A DNA stretch of 64,000 nt, from positions 2,170,001-2,234,000 of the forward strand of contig NZ_CP107918.1 in NCBI RefSeq assembly GCF_036014195.1, read 5' to 3'. Of this stretch, positions 1 through 8,126 are shown in pieces. The notes under the pieces were generated by a model. The model had not been told where the DNA came from. It searched no databases and was given only the letters and a program-made list of their open reading frames with translations. Each line of letters opens with the position of its first letter. Position 1 is the first letter of the stretch. The translations under genes and the position numbers were made by a program. This stretch comes from Streptomyces sp. NBC_00442. GTDB taxonomy: Bacteria; Actinomycetota; Actinomycetes; Streptomycetales; Streptomycetaceae.

Positions 1-331
1 GTACGACCCGGCCCAGGCCCGCATCGAGGCGGAGTCGGTCAAGGCCGTACAGGAGAAGTTCCAGGCCAACGAGGACCCGCACTTCCGTGCGCGTGCCGTG
101 GTCATCAAGGAACAGCGTGCGGAGCTCGCGAAGCACCACGTCTCCGTGCTGTGGAGCGACTACTTCAAGCCCCCGCACTTCGAGAAGTACCCCCAGCTCC
201 ACCAGCTGGTCAACGACACCCTCAAGGCCCTCTCCACCGCGAAGGCCTCGACCGACCCGAAGACCGGCGAGAAGGCCCTCGAGCTCATCGCCGAGATCGA
301 CCGCATCTTCTGGGAGACCAAGAAGGCCTGA
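1..331 (+). CDS. sodN: Nickel superoxide dismutase, C-terminal part (5' truncated by window)
   Basis: The frame entering at base 2 reads YDPAQARIEAESVKAVQ and ends ...DRIFWETKKA with TGA at 329-331. This is the helical body of Streptomyces NiSOD, which dismutates superoxide to oxygen and hydrogen peroxide as a cytoplasmic hexamer. The 109 residues present fit residues 9-117 of the mature 117-residue enzyme. The Ni-binding hook (HCDLPCG, with His1, Cys2 and Cys6), the propeptide and the nickel/Nur-controlled promoter all lie just before base 1 and cannot be seen. Recognition rests on near-identity of the remembered S. coelicolor sequence over the visible part, including the stretch WSDYFKPPHFEKYP. 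Confidence 0.95.
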   Translation, partial: YDPAQARIEAESVKAVQEKFQANEDPHFRARAVVIKEQRAELAKHHVSVLWSDYFKPPHFEKYPQLHQLVNDTLKALSTAKASTDPKTGEKALELIAEIDRIFWETKKA

Positions 332-447
332 TCTTTGGTCAGGCCGTCTGATCCGCGATTTCGCGGGTCACGTCGCCCAACTGTCCGCACCCGGCCCGCA
401 GGCCGCCGAGAACGGCGTCCATGACGGTCCGGGTGCGGTCTTTTTTT
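332..447 (+). ncRNA. sodN 3' UTR, candidate s-SodF small RNA
   Basis: The 116 bases after the sodN stop contain a small hairpin at 353-366 (CCGCG/CGCGG) and end in a terminator with a T7 tract at 441-447. In S. coelicolor an RNA of about 90 nt, s-SodF, is processed from the sodN 3' UTR and represses the Fe-SOD gene sodF when nickel is present. Ninety bases back from the T tract falls at about 358, inside this segment. Position and architecture fit. The sodF partner is outside the window, so complementarity could not be checked. Confidence 0.5.
385..447 (+). terminator. Intrinsic terminator of sodN
   Basis: CCGCACCCGG (385-394) pairs perfectly with CCGGGTGCGG (429-438). TC and seven T residues (441-447) follow. 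The loop is long (34 nt). It is one of the few classical T-tract terminators in this GC-rich window. Confidence 0.75.
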
Positions 448-942
448 CCCGGCCACGGATACGGCGTAGTCCGCCCTGACGATCAGGGCGGCGAACAAGG
501 ACCGCTTCACTGCCGGCGTCGATGGCCGGTACCCGGGCCCGCCACAGCAGCGCGTGTGGAAGCGGAGCATGCCCGATGCGGCAGCGGCCTCAACTCCGGT
601 CCGCCTTACCGGATTTGTGTGCACGTCGGCCCACTGTGCGCCTACAGTTGTGCCGGACGTGGCGCAAGGACGTGCCGCGACGTATGGGTCCGGGAGTTGT
701 CCCGGAGGCTCTTGCGCACCGGGTTGCCCGGCCGGCAGGGGCTGTTGCCGGTGATGAGGTACGGCGCGAGGGCGCCTTCGCCCACACGCGGCGGCAACCG
801 CGTCGGCCGGACTTGCCAGATGTCGCGCGTGGTGAGAGACCCCCACCGCCCTGTTCCATCGGCTTGCCGGAGGCATCAGGAGAACAGCCCGGCGTGCGCC
901 GAACACGGCTGATGGCGGTCTCTGATACGGAGTCCGGCCGCC
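448..942. other. Intergenic stretch with no recognisable gene
   Basis: About 495 bases between the sodN terminator and the DUF3800 gene. Several open frames cross it on both strands, but their products are low-complexity Arg/Pro/Ala sequence typical of antisense or out-of-frame GC-rich DNA. None has a convincing ribosome-binding site. The end of the stretch (around 923-928, TGATAC) could be the -10 box of the DUF3800 promoter. Confidence 0.5.
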
Positions 943-1635
943 GTGACCATCACATCCCTGCCACCGAGCGTCTACTTCGCGGACGACAGTGGCGACGCCC
1001 GTCGGGTGGCCCTGCTGGGCTGGATCCGGGTCGACGCGGGAGATCTCGCCGGCCCTCTCGCCCAGTGGCAGGCGTTCCGCTCGGAACTGCACGGCGACCC
1101 CTGTCTGGACATCCGCCCCGACGACAGCCTGCACGCGGTCGCACTCGCCGCGGGACGCGGCCGTCCTGTCCATGGCGTGCCGAGGCCGCCGGGGACCTCC
1201 GCCAAGGAGCCCTACCGTCACGTCGTGCGCCGGGCGCTCACCACGATCGGGGCCATGCCCGGCGTCTCCGTGGGCAGCGCGTACCGCACCGGCGAACCGG
1301 GCTCGACGTTCGGGCAGACCAAGCAGGGGCTCTACGAGGCCTGGGTGCGGCACATCAATGACGTGCACGCGAGGGCGGGTTCGTACGCACGCATCGTCTT
1401 CGACGGCAACGGAACGGAGGCCGGTCTGCGCCAGGCGCACCGCCGCCTGCCGAGCCCGCGGCATGTCGTCGGAGACCCCCATCTGACCCCGGCCCGCCGT
1501 CACCCGCTCCTCCAGGCCGCGGACCACGTCGCGTACTCCGCGTACCAGCAGCTGGCCCGCCAGCCTCAGCGGCAGTTCATGTGGCACTGGCTGAAGGAGC
1601 ACGTGCCACGGGCCGAGGGGCCGCTCCAGCTCTGA
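943..1635 (+). CDS. DUF3800 domain protein
   Basis: A 230-residue protein starting at GTG 943; an in-frame stop at 910-912 limits extension. Near its N-terminus it has YFADDSG (residues 11-17), the DUF3800 version of the usual Y/F-x-DESG motif. It also has IVFDGNG in the middle and QAADHVAYSAYQ near the end, supplying the spaced acidic residues expected of the RNase H-like fold proposed for this family. No biochemical role is established for most DUF3800 proteins; many sit in accessory or defence-type islands. No Shine-Dalgarno precedes the GTG, and TGATAC lies about 15 bases upstream, so the transcript may be leaderless. A strong hairpin separates it from the next gene, so the two probably have separate promoters. 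Confidence 0.75.
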   Translation: MTITSLPPSVYFADDSGDARRVALLGWIRVDAGDLAGPLAQWQAFRSELHGDPCLDIRPDDSLHAVALAAGRGRPVHGVPRPPGTSAKEPYRHVVRRALTTIGAMPGVSVGSAYRTGEPGSTFGQTKQGLYEAWVRHINDVHARAGSYARIVFDGNGTEAGLRQAHRRLPSPRHVVGDPHLTPARRHPLLQAADHVAYSAYQQLARQPQRQFMWHWLKEHVPRAEGPLQL

Positions 1636-1645
1636 CCCGACAAGT

Positions 1646-1675
1646 CCGGGCCCCGGCATCGCTGCCGGGGCCCGG
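1646..1675 (+). terminator. Hairpin terminator after the DUF3800 gene
   Basis: CCGGGCCCCGGCA (1646-1658) and TGCCGGGGCCCGG (1663-1675) form a perfect 13-bp stem with a TCGC loop. No T tract follows, as is common in Streptomyces. Confidence 0.7.
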
Positions 1676-1758
1676 TATGCGGACCTGGTACTCCCGGTGT
1701 CCGGGCCAGGACCGCCACGACTAGGTTCCCACATCAGCGACCGAACGACGGAGACCTC

Positions 1759-4047
1759 ATGAGCAATCCGACGCCGCCTCCCGCACTCTCCGTCAACTGG
1801 GATGGCGAAACCATCATCGTCTCGAACGTCGAGCGGGAACTCCCGCCGGCACCGACCGGTGACGACCGCGGAGACGTCGTCACGGCGGGCTCGTCCAACC
1901 CGCTGACCCCCCTGCCCGTCGACGCGTGGCATGCCGTGGCACGCGCCGTGGTCAGCCCCGAGACCGTGGCCGTTCAGCTCCGTCAGCCCAAGACCGCGGC
2001 CAGCGGCCTTCTGCTGGAGGAGCACGTCGAAGGGGCGACACTTCATTCCATTCCGTCCAAGGCATGGCTCCTGGAACTGTTCCCCGGAATTCAGCCGCGT
2101 ACGGGAATGGAGGACATGACGATCTCCGACCCCCGAGTGGAAGGAAGGGGTGAAGACGGACAGCCTTCGACTCTCCTTCGCTACACGTACAGGGATCTTG
2201 AGCATCTCAGAAATCATGTATGGCAGACCATCCAGGGCACCTTGGCCCTCAACAACTACGCGCCGTCCATTCTCGGCCGCAAGGTGACCCGAGCGCTGAT
2301 CACGCATCCCGTCGAGTTCTCCTTCGAGGACGGCACGGAGTCGGTCTACGCCCTCGTAGTACGTGACGGGATCACCCGGCTCGCGAGCGCCTGGAAGGTG
2401 CTGGCCGGTCCCGACGCAACGGCGGACCGGGCCGCCACCACAGCGGTGGATGCCTTGTTCGGAACGATCTCCCCGGTCAAGTCCGGGGATGCCAAACCGC
2501 TGACTCGGCGCATGGCCGCGGGCCGGGAGTCCAGGCGCCTCGCCCTGGCAACGGAATTCTCGCGGGGCTGGAGCGGAACAACACCGGGGCTACGGTCCAT
2601 CCAGATCGCACAGACGTACACGATGCCCGTCCAGATCGCAGTCGGCGCACAAAAGCACATGGGAGGATTGGGGCTCGCCGCCGAAGACCTTTTCGATGAC
2701 GCGATGCGCTCGATCCTTGCCTCCGTACACCTGGAATTCAAGGAGTGGGACCAGGCGGCTCAGAATGTGGAGGTGGCGACCCGTGCTCTCAAACGGGTGA
2801 TGCAGCTCGACCTGGGGGGCTGGGACAAGGACGATCTCCAGGTCGTCTATGGACTCGCCGTTGGCCGCACCCCCGCGAAAGACCTGCCGGAGGAGTACAA
2901 GGACAAGGCGATTCCGGGGACCGATCTCTGGCGGGCGGTCTACTTGGTGCATGCCCTGACCCATCCGGATCTCATCGGTCCGCTCAAGGAGCAGTCCAAG
3001 GCGGTCAAGGGCGACCGGCGCATGTCCGACAAGGGCTTCGCCGGCCTGCTCGGCCCCATCGTGGACCAGCCGTGGCGCAGCGCCAAACGCGAGGTGACCA
3101 AGCAGGCACGCAACGCGTGGGGAAACGGCGGCGTCCTGACCAAAGACGTCCTGACGACCTCCTGGGACCCCCGTCCCACGACGGATTTCACCTCCCTCGT
3201 CGGACCCGCTCTCAGCGGTGACGACGATGCACGGTGCACTCTGGCGGTGGCAGGGGGAATCGCTCTCATCGCCGACAAGCTGCTGACCCGAAACGTGGGT
3301 TCGGCTCTCTTGGCACCCAAGGACAAGGGCGGCGTCCCGTTCCGTGCGGATGTGAAGGACGTCATCGGGGAACTGGCCAGGCCCGACAACGAACTGGGCT
3401 TGTGGACGCTCGCGATGGCGGCCCAGCGGTTCGAATCGGAACGGCTGCCACGGAACTCCTCCACCACCCGGCAGATAACTCGCAAGTCGACGGCGCCCGA
3501 GCATGCCAACGACTACGTGCATGTCGTCGTGGACCTGTCCGAGCCGGACCATATCGCTCGCGACGGGGCGGGTCAGCCCGTCGCCCTCACCCAGTGGGAT
3601 GTCGTCTGGGCCTCCGACGAATCCCGTGCGCGCAAGGCGACGACACGGAATACCCCTGCGGACCCGCCTGTCCTGGACCCCAATTCGGCCGCAGGCCCGG
3701 AGTCGCGCACGCCTGATGCCCGGACGGGCGGCTCGCCGACAGAACACCGATCGGCCTCTCCTCTCCCCGCTCAGCGAGCCGCGGCAGAACACCAAGCCCT
3801 CAAAGAAGCGCTCGATGACGCACGCCGCGCACTCGACGAATTGACGGCCATCGAACCCGACATGGGCACGTGGCCCCCGCTGTTCACCGTCGACGTTCTG
3901 ACGAAACTCCACGAGGCCGCCCAGAACATCCAGCACGACCTGTACCAAAGGCTCAGGGCGGAAGCCGAAGCCGCCGAACTGGAGCACCAGGATGAGGAAG
4001 GGGAGGAGGTGGAGGAGGAAGGGCCGACCCTTGAGGATGAGGAATAG
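1759..4047 (+). CDS. Large protein of unknown function (762 aa)
   Basis: ATG 1759 follows GGAG with suitable spacing. I do not recognise the family. The protein is soluble, with no signal peptide or membrane segment. It has a mixed alpha/beta N-terminal half containing RDGITRLASAWKVLAG from about residue 202. This is faintly reminiscent of the DGQHR/ParB-like 'R-x-G-x-x-R' strand-helix of DndB-type proteins, but too weak to name. A long helical middle follows (about 240-560), then a disordered Ser/Pro-rich linker (about 625-680), a probable coiled coil (about 680-745), and a very acidic tail ending in EEEGPTLEDEE. The DNA is visibly less GC-biased in places (for example 2036-2060 and 2195-2225) than flanking genes, which suggests acquisition. 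The only clear partner is the DUF3800 gene upstream. Confidence 0.7.
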   Translation: MSNPTPPPALSVNWDGETIIVSNVERELPPAPTGDDRGDVVTAGSSNPLTPLPVDAWHAVARAVVSPETVAVQLRQPKTAASGLLLEEHVEGATLHSIPSKAWLLELFPGIQPRTGMEDMTISDPRVEGRGEDGQPSTLLRYTYRDLEHLRNHVWQTIQGTLALNNYAPSILGRKVTRALITHPVEFSFEDGTESVYALVVRDGITRLASAWKVLAGPDATADRAATTAVDALFGTISPVKSGDAKPLTRRMAAGRESRRLALATEFSRGWSGTTPGLRSIQIAQTYTMPVQIAVGAQKHMGGLGLAAEDLFDDAMRSILASVHLEFKEWDQAAQNVEVATRALKRVMQLDLGGWDKDDLQVVYGLAVGRTPAKDLPEEYKDKAIPGTDLWRAVYLVHALTHPDLIGPLKEQSKAVKGDRRMSDKGFAGLLGPIVDQPWRSAKREVTKQARNAWGNGGVLTKDVLTTSWDPRPTTDFTSLVGPALSGDDDARCTLAVAGGIALIADKLLTRNVGSALLAPKDKGGVPFRADVKDVIGELARPDNELGLWTLAMAAQRFESERLPRNSSTTRQITRKSTAPEHANDYVHVVVDLSEPDHIARDGAGQPVALTQWDVVWASDESRARKATTRNTPADPPVLDPNSAAGPESRTPDARTGGSPTEHRSASPLPAQRAAAEHQALKEALDDARRALDELTAIEPDMGTWPPLFTVDVLTKLHEAAQNIQHDLYQRLRAEAEAAELEHQDEEGEEVEEEGPTLEDEE

Positions 4048-4142
4048 GGATCCGTTCAGGGCTGCGACGAACAGCTCCGGATCGGGGCGGAGGCGTCGGT
4101 GTCGGTGTCGGTGTGGCTGCCTTCCGGGTTAGGTTCGGGGAC

Positions 4143-4553
4143 ATGGAACCTCTGGAGCCCCCCTACCCGCGGCTTCTCGTCGACCGCTTCGAGGCGGTGT
4201 TCCGCTTCTACGACGCCGTACTGCCCGGCCTCACCGGCTGCGTGCTGGCCCGAGGCAACTCTGCGTCAGGCTATGCGAGTTGGGACGCCGCGGACGGTCG
4301 CACCGCGCTCGCGCTGTTCGCCCGGTCCGCGATGGTCGCCGCGCTCGGCGAGGACGCGGTGCCGGGCGGCGGCGCGTCGCTCGTGGTTCATCTGCCGACG
4401 CGGGAGGCCCTCGACTCCGCCGTCTCGCTGTGCGTGGAGGCGGGCGCCACCGTGTCGGCGCCGGCGCGCGAACTGCCCGCGTGGGGGCCCGGGTTGCGGG
4501 CCGCGCACATCCTCGACCCGGACGGGAATCTGGTGGAACTCCAGACCTATTGA
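4143..4553 (+). CDS. VOC (glyoxalase/bleomycin-resistance fold) family protein
   Basis: A 136-residue protein when started at ATG 4143 (MEPLEPPYPRLLV); an upstream in-frame GTG at 4113 is possible but lacks a ribosome-binding site. One VOC domain is visible: the opening beta-strand with FRFYDAVLPGL, a central LVVHLPTREALDSAV strand-helix, and the closing AHILDPDGNLVELQTY. In many members the closing Glu is a metal ligand. Substrate cannot be inferred; such proteins include lyases, dioxygenases and drug-binding proteins. It converges on the GntR gene, whose stop is 20 bases away on the other strand. Confidence 0.7.
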   Translation: MEPLEPPYPRLLVDRFEAVFRFYDAVLPGLTGCVLARGNSASGYASWDAADGRTALALFARSAMVAALGEDAVPGGGASLVVHLPTREALDSAVSLCVEAGATVSAPARELPAWGPGLRAAHILDPDGNLVELQTY

Positions 4554-4572
4554 GGGTCCCGGGCCGCGGCCC

Positions 4573-4929
4573 TCACGCCAGCCCCCGCCTCACCAGCCCA
4601 AGAACCTCCTCCTCCGTCAGGCCCAACGACCTCGCCTCGTCGACCAGTTCGCGCACCTTGAGCATCAGGGCCGCCCGGCCACCGGCCCCGGCGTCCGCCA
4701 CGACGACCGCTCCCCGGCCCCTGCGGAGTTCGATGAGGCCCTCCTCGCGCAGCCGCTGGTAACCCCTCAGCACGGTATGGAGATTGACGCCCAGGGAGTC
4801 CGCGAGGGCGCGGGCCGACGGGAGGCGCTCGCCCGGGGTCACGGTGCCCTCGGCGATCGCTCGGCGCACCGATGCGGCGATCTGGTCGCCGAGCGGCAGC
4901 GGCGACGCGGGGTCGACACGGAAGAGCAT
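4573..4929 (-). CDS. GntR-family regulator, YtrA subfamily
   Basis: A 118-residue protein with an N-terminal winged helix (residues about 10-75: QIAASVRRAIAEGTVTPGERLPSARALADSLGVNLHTVLRGYQRL, quoted here only in part as landmarks LPSARALAD and TVLRGY). A short C-terminal helical dimerisation tail ends LGLTEEEVLGLVRRGLA. The size and absence of a ligand-binding domain mark the YtrA branch, whose members usually repress the membrane-protein operon they belong to. It lies 31 bases downstream of the DUF1648 gene on the same strand, so the two probably form an autoregulated operon. Confidence 0.85.
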   Translation of the reverse strand: MLFRVDPASPLPLGDQIAASVRRAIAEGTVTPGERLPSARALADSLGVNLHTVLRGYQRLREEGLIELRRGRGAVVVADAGAGGRAALMLKVRELVDEARSLGLTEEEVLGLVRRGLA

Positions 4930-4960
4930 CAGGCCGCCTCTCCCGACGGTGCGACGCGCA

Positions 4961-5932
4961 TCAGCGTCCCGCCTCCGCCCGGTGGGCCAGCGTGTTGAGC
5001 AGTGCCGCAGCCGTCGCCGAGTCGTCCACCGTCACCGCGAACTCCCGGCCGTCCGTGCGGTGCACGACGATCGCCTCGCCCGAGCGCAGCATCAGCCCCG
5101 ACCTGCCCGGCCGGAACCGGTAGCCCCAGCCGCCGTACTCCGCCACGACCTCGATCCTCCGGCTGATCGCGCGGTCGACGTCGGACAGCGGTATCCGTAT
5201 GCGGGGCCAGGGCAGCACGGACGGCCGGGCGGTCAGGCCGTGCCGGTCGACGGTGACATAGGGGCGGGAGAGGGCCAGGCAGAGCAGGCCGGCCGGCAGC
5301 ACGCCGACGACCGCGTTGAGCCGGATACCGATGAGCAGCAGGACGGCCCCCACGGCGAGCAGTGCCGCTCCGACCAGGAACAGCACCCGCGACGGCGCCC
5401 GGCGCATCCAGCCGGCCGCTTCGCCCTCGGCGAGGTGGAGCCGCGGGGACTCGTCCGAGCCCAGGGACGGCGCGGGCGCCGGCACCGGGACCGCCCGCAG
5501 GAGCAGCCGGCCGATGAGCGCGGCGAGCGCGCCGACACCCGCGCCGACGGCGATCTGCCACAGCGGCATCCGCACCCGCGCCGGGTCGCCCGCACCGGCG
5601 TTGGCGACCAGGACGACGGCCAGGAGGTAGCCGACCAGTCCGGCGGTTGCGTACCCGGCAATGATCAGCCGGCGCGGCCCCCGCACGGCGACGTCCGTGG
5701 TCCCCGCGACCACGCCCCACAGCGCGGCGAGCCCGAGGTGCATGACGACCACGAGGACCAGGTACGAGGTGTGGCTCGCGGTGCCGTCGGAGCGGCCCGA
5801 CGCCGTGAAGTGGCCGGCCATCGGGTCGGGCAGGCGGTCGCGCAGGAGCGCGTACGCCGTCAGGTCGGCGGCCAGGGCGAGCAGGAAAGGCAGCACGGCT
5901 ACGGATATCAAGCGATATCGGGCACGGTTCAT
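4961..5932 (-). CDS. DUF1648 domain membrane protein
   Basis: A 323-residue protein from ATG 5932 (MNRARYRLISVAVLPF), chosen because GAGGAGA lies 6-7 bases upstream; an in-frame extension to 6049 lacks features. The N-terminal DUF1648 segment includes LPDPMAGHFTASGRSDG, followed by about six hydrophobic helices in total. A soluble C-terminal part (about 240-323) resembles a PH-like domain. Function is unknown. Proteins of this type are often encoded with YtrA-like GntR repressors, exactly as here, and are thought to respond to envelope or antibiotic stress. Confidence 0.75.
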   Translation of the reverse strand: MNRARYRLISVAVLPFLLALAADLTAYALLRDRLPDPMAGHFTASGRSDGTASHTSYLVLVVVMHLGLAALWGVVAGTTDVAVRGPRRLIIAGYATAGLVGYLLAVVLVANAGAGDPARVRMPLWQIAVGAGVGALAALIGRLLLRAVPVPAPAPSLGSDESPRLHLAEGEAAGWMRRAPSRVLFLVGAALLAVGAVLLLIGIRLNAVVGVLPAGLLCLALSRPYVTVDRHGLTARPSVLPWPRIRIPLSDVDRAISRRIEVVAEYGGWGYRFRPGRSGLMLRSGEAIVVHRTDGREFAVTVDDSATAAALLNTLAHRAEAGR

Positions 5933-5963
5933 CAACGTCTCCTCGTGCGCGGCCTGTTGGCGA

Positions 5964-5992
5964 CTTGTTTGCATACTAGTAGAACAATACGA
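5964..5992 (-). promoter_or_regulatory. Candidate promoter/operator for the DUF1648-gntR operon
   Basis: An AT-rich island about 35-60 bases upstream of the DUF1648 start contains the palindrome TACTAGTA (5974-5981) flanked by TTTGCA and GAACAA. On the minus strand it offers a TAGTAT -10-like box. YtrA-type repressors bind palindromes over their own promoter, so this is the likely operator. That is inferred from position and symmetry only. Confidence 0.4.
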
Positions 5993-6149
5993 GGGGCGGT
6001 GGGAAGTGGAGGCCTCCGGCCGGGAAGCGGAGCGGCCGCCGTGCACCACGGAGTCCTGGGGACTCCCCGATGCGCGGCGGCCGCGTGAGGAACAGACAGA
6101 CCGAGGGAAGGGACGGGGGGCGAGGAAGGGGCGGAGGGGAAGGGGCCGG

Positions 6150-6596
6150 CTAGATCGCGTCCAGGGGGGATCGCTGGAGGCGGGAGCCGGAAGGGAGTTG
6201 GCGCCGGATGTCGTCCAGCACCGAACCGAAGTCGAGCTCGGCCCGGCCGCTCGCGTACACCGCTCCCCCGAAGTGCAGGGCTACCCCGAGGTCGGGCTCC
6301 GGCGGCTTGAGGGAGAGCAGGCAGCTGAGGGTGGCCTCCTGAACCGCGCCGTCGTCCGAGGAGACGGGCACGGGCATGTCCCATTCGAGTACGAAGTCCC
6401 GGAGGTTCCCGCCGTCGAACGCGAAGGTGCCGCTCTCCGTCGGTATCCCCGGCACCGGGCCGAGCGAGTCGAAGCTCGCTCCGGCGAAGTCGACACCCCG
6501 GATCCGGGTCCGCAGTTGCGTCCCGTCCGTGGTGATCGTCAGCGCTTCTGATCCTAGGCGGTCCCGATACCAACCCGCCCATGACTGTGGTGTCAT
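6150..6596 (-). CDS. Hypothetical protein, 148 aa
   Basis: The protein begins MTPQSWAGWYRDRLGSEALT and is rich in beta strands, with alternating hydrophobic residues throughout (ALTITTDGTQLRTRIRGVDF; FVLEWDMPVPV). It has no signal peptide, membrane segment or Cys motif. I cannot place it in a family with confidence; Streptomyces genomes carry many small beta-rich proteins of this sort. Codon bias is normal, with third positions strongly G/C, and the frame is clean, so it is probably a real gene. It sits alone between divergent or terminated units. Confidence 0.55.
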   Translation of the reverse strand: MTPQSWAGWYRDRLGSEALTITTDGTQLRTRIRGVDFAGASFDSLGPVPGIPTESGTFAFDGGNLRDFVLEWDMPVPVSSDDGAVQEATLSCLLSLKPPEPDLGVALHFGGAVYASGRAELDFGSVLDDIRRQLPSGSRLQRSPLDAI

Positions 6597-6804
6597 GCGC
6601 GGAGATTAGCGGCGTACCTGCCGTTCGTCACAGGCGGTGACCGAAATGAGTGGTACCGCTTCCTTGTGCCCTTCGAGCCGTGCACCCCGTTCTCGTACGA
6701 TCGGGGCGCACGGCAACTGCCGCCACCGGTAGGGTAATTCGCTTCAAGTCGGGTGAATTCGGCGGCGTCGCGCGACACACCGCGCATCGCCTCTTCGACA
6801 CCCC

Positions 6805-8034
6805 TCAACCGACGCTGACCAGAGCGGAGTTGGCGCGCTCGGCCCAGCGGACCGCCGGCCCGAGCGCCAGGCCTGCGCCGAGGAACAGGGCGCCGAGCAG
6901 CAGCCAGCCGGGCGTGCCCCAGTCGACGACGAGCGCGGTGAGCAGCAGCGGGCCGAGCATCCGGGCCAGCGGTACGCCCATGCCGAAGAACCCCTGGTAC
7001 TGGCCCTGCCGGTCGGCCGGCGCGAGATCGAAGCCGATCTGCCAGGCGCCGGAGGACTGCATCATCTCGCCCGCCACCTGGAGTCCACCGGCGACGAGCA
7101 GGGCGGCCACGGCGCCCCAGACGGGCGCGTCGACGGCGCTGAGCGCGAACACGGCGCAGGAGGCCAGCATCAGGGCCCCGCCGCGGGCCACGGTCCGTAC
7201 GGCGCTGGGCAGATCGCGCACACCGGCCGCGGTACGGACCTGGAAGAGCATCACCGCGCCGGTATTGAGCACGAGCAGCGCGGACACCAGCCAGCCCGGC
7301 GCGTCGGTACGGGTGACCGTCCACAGCGGGATGGCGAGGCTGATCAGCGGCATCCGCAGCAGGAGCAGCGTATTGAGGAGGGTGACCAGGGCGTAGGGGC
7401 GGTCGCGCAGCACCGTGAAGCGCGGGCCACGGCCCGGGGCCGCGGGCGCGGCGGTGGGCCCTACCTCCGGGAGCCGGAGCAGGACGAGCGCGCAGAGCAG
7501 GAAGGCGGCCGCGTCCATCGCGAAGACGGCGAGGTAGGCGGCGCGGGTGCCGTAGTGCAGCGCGATCCCCCCGACCGCGGCGCCCACGGCGAGCCCGGCG
7601 TTGAGCGTGGACTGGAGGTGGGCGAGGACGTGAGTGCGGTCCCGGCGGGCGACGAGAGCGGCGAGGAGCGCCTGGCGGGCGGCGGCGAGGCCGGTCTGGG
7701 CGGTCGCGTAGCAGCAGGCGGCGAGCACGAAGGGGAGGAATCCTCGGACGAAGAGGAAGGACCCGACCGAGACGCCGGTGGCGGCCGCGAGCAGGACGGC
7801 CACGGTGCGCGGTCCGCGCCGGTCGGCGAGCTGCCCCAGTGGAACCCCGGCGAGCGCCCCGACGGCCCAGGCGAGGGTGAGGCCGAGGCCGATGCGGGTG
7901 GGGGGCAGGCCCACGACGCGGCTGAAGTACAGCGCCGAGGTGACGAGGAAGGCGCCGTCGCCCAGCGCATTGACGAGCTGGGCGGCGGCGAGGGCGCGGG
8001 CGGGGCCCGCGGGAGGCAGGAGGCGAGAGGGCAT
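6805..8034 (-). CDS. MFS transporter
   Basis: A 409-residue protein with about twelve hydrophobic segments, starting at ATG 8034 (MPSRLLPPAGPARALAAAQ). The frame extends to 8106, but that stretch contains a strong hairpin and has no membrane character. The first cytoplasmic loop carries the MFS motif-A remnant GQLADRRGPRTVA (about residues 60-72), and the half-repeat is visible around GFFGMGVPLARMLGPL. It is probably a drug or metabolite exporter. The palindromic hairpin 15 bases upstream of the start suggests an operator or leader control element. Confidence 0.8.
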   Translation of the reverse strand: MPSRLLPPAGPARALAAAQLVNALGDGAFLVTSALYFSRVVGLPPTRIGLGLTLAWAVGALAGVPLGQLADRRGPRTVAVLLAAATGVSVGSFLFVRGFLPFVLAACCYATAQTGLAAARQALLAALVARRDRTHVLAHLQSTLNAGLAVGAAVGGIALHYGTRAAYLAVFAMDAAAFLLCALVLLRLPEVGPTAAPAAPGRGPRFTVLRDRPYALVTLLNTLLLLRMPLISLAIPLWTVTRTDAPGWLVSALLVLNTGAVMLFQVRTAAGVRDLPSAVRTVARGGALMLASCAVFALSAVDAPVWGAVAALLVAGGLQVAGEMMQSSGAWQIGFDLAPADRQGQYQGFFGMGVPLARMLGPLLLTALVVDWGTPGWLLLGALFLGAGLALGPAVRWAERANSALVSVG

Positions 8035-8048
8035 GCCCTCATCAAAGC

Positions 8049-8083
8049 GGCTCAAGTGGCCCGGTGCCGGGTCCACTTGAGCC
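8049..8083. promoter_or_regulatory. Strong palindrome/hairpin in the leader of the MFS gene
   Basis: GGCTCAAGTGG (8049-8059) and CCACTTGAGCC (8073-8083) are perfect 11-bp arms. The spacer contains a second inverted repeat, CCCGG/CCGGG, so about 16 pairs can form with one bulge. CTTTTT follows on the plus strand, making it look like a plus-strand terminator although no plus-strand gene precedes it. An operator for an MFS-controlling repressor is equally possible. Confidence 0.5.
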
Positions 8084-8126
8084 CTTTTTCCATGGGCCAT
8101 TCGCACCGCTGCCGGGGCGCCGGGCG

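Noticed and set aside
160..2307. A 715-codon open frame on the minus strand opposite DUF3800 and the orphan gene
   Set aside because: The product is Arg/Gly/Pro-rich low-complexity sequence without any family motif, and it lies antisense to genes with coherent proteins and codon bias.
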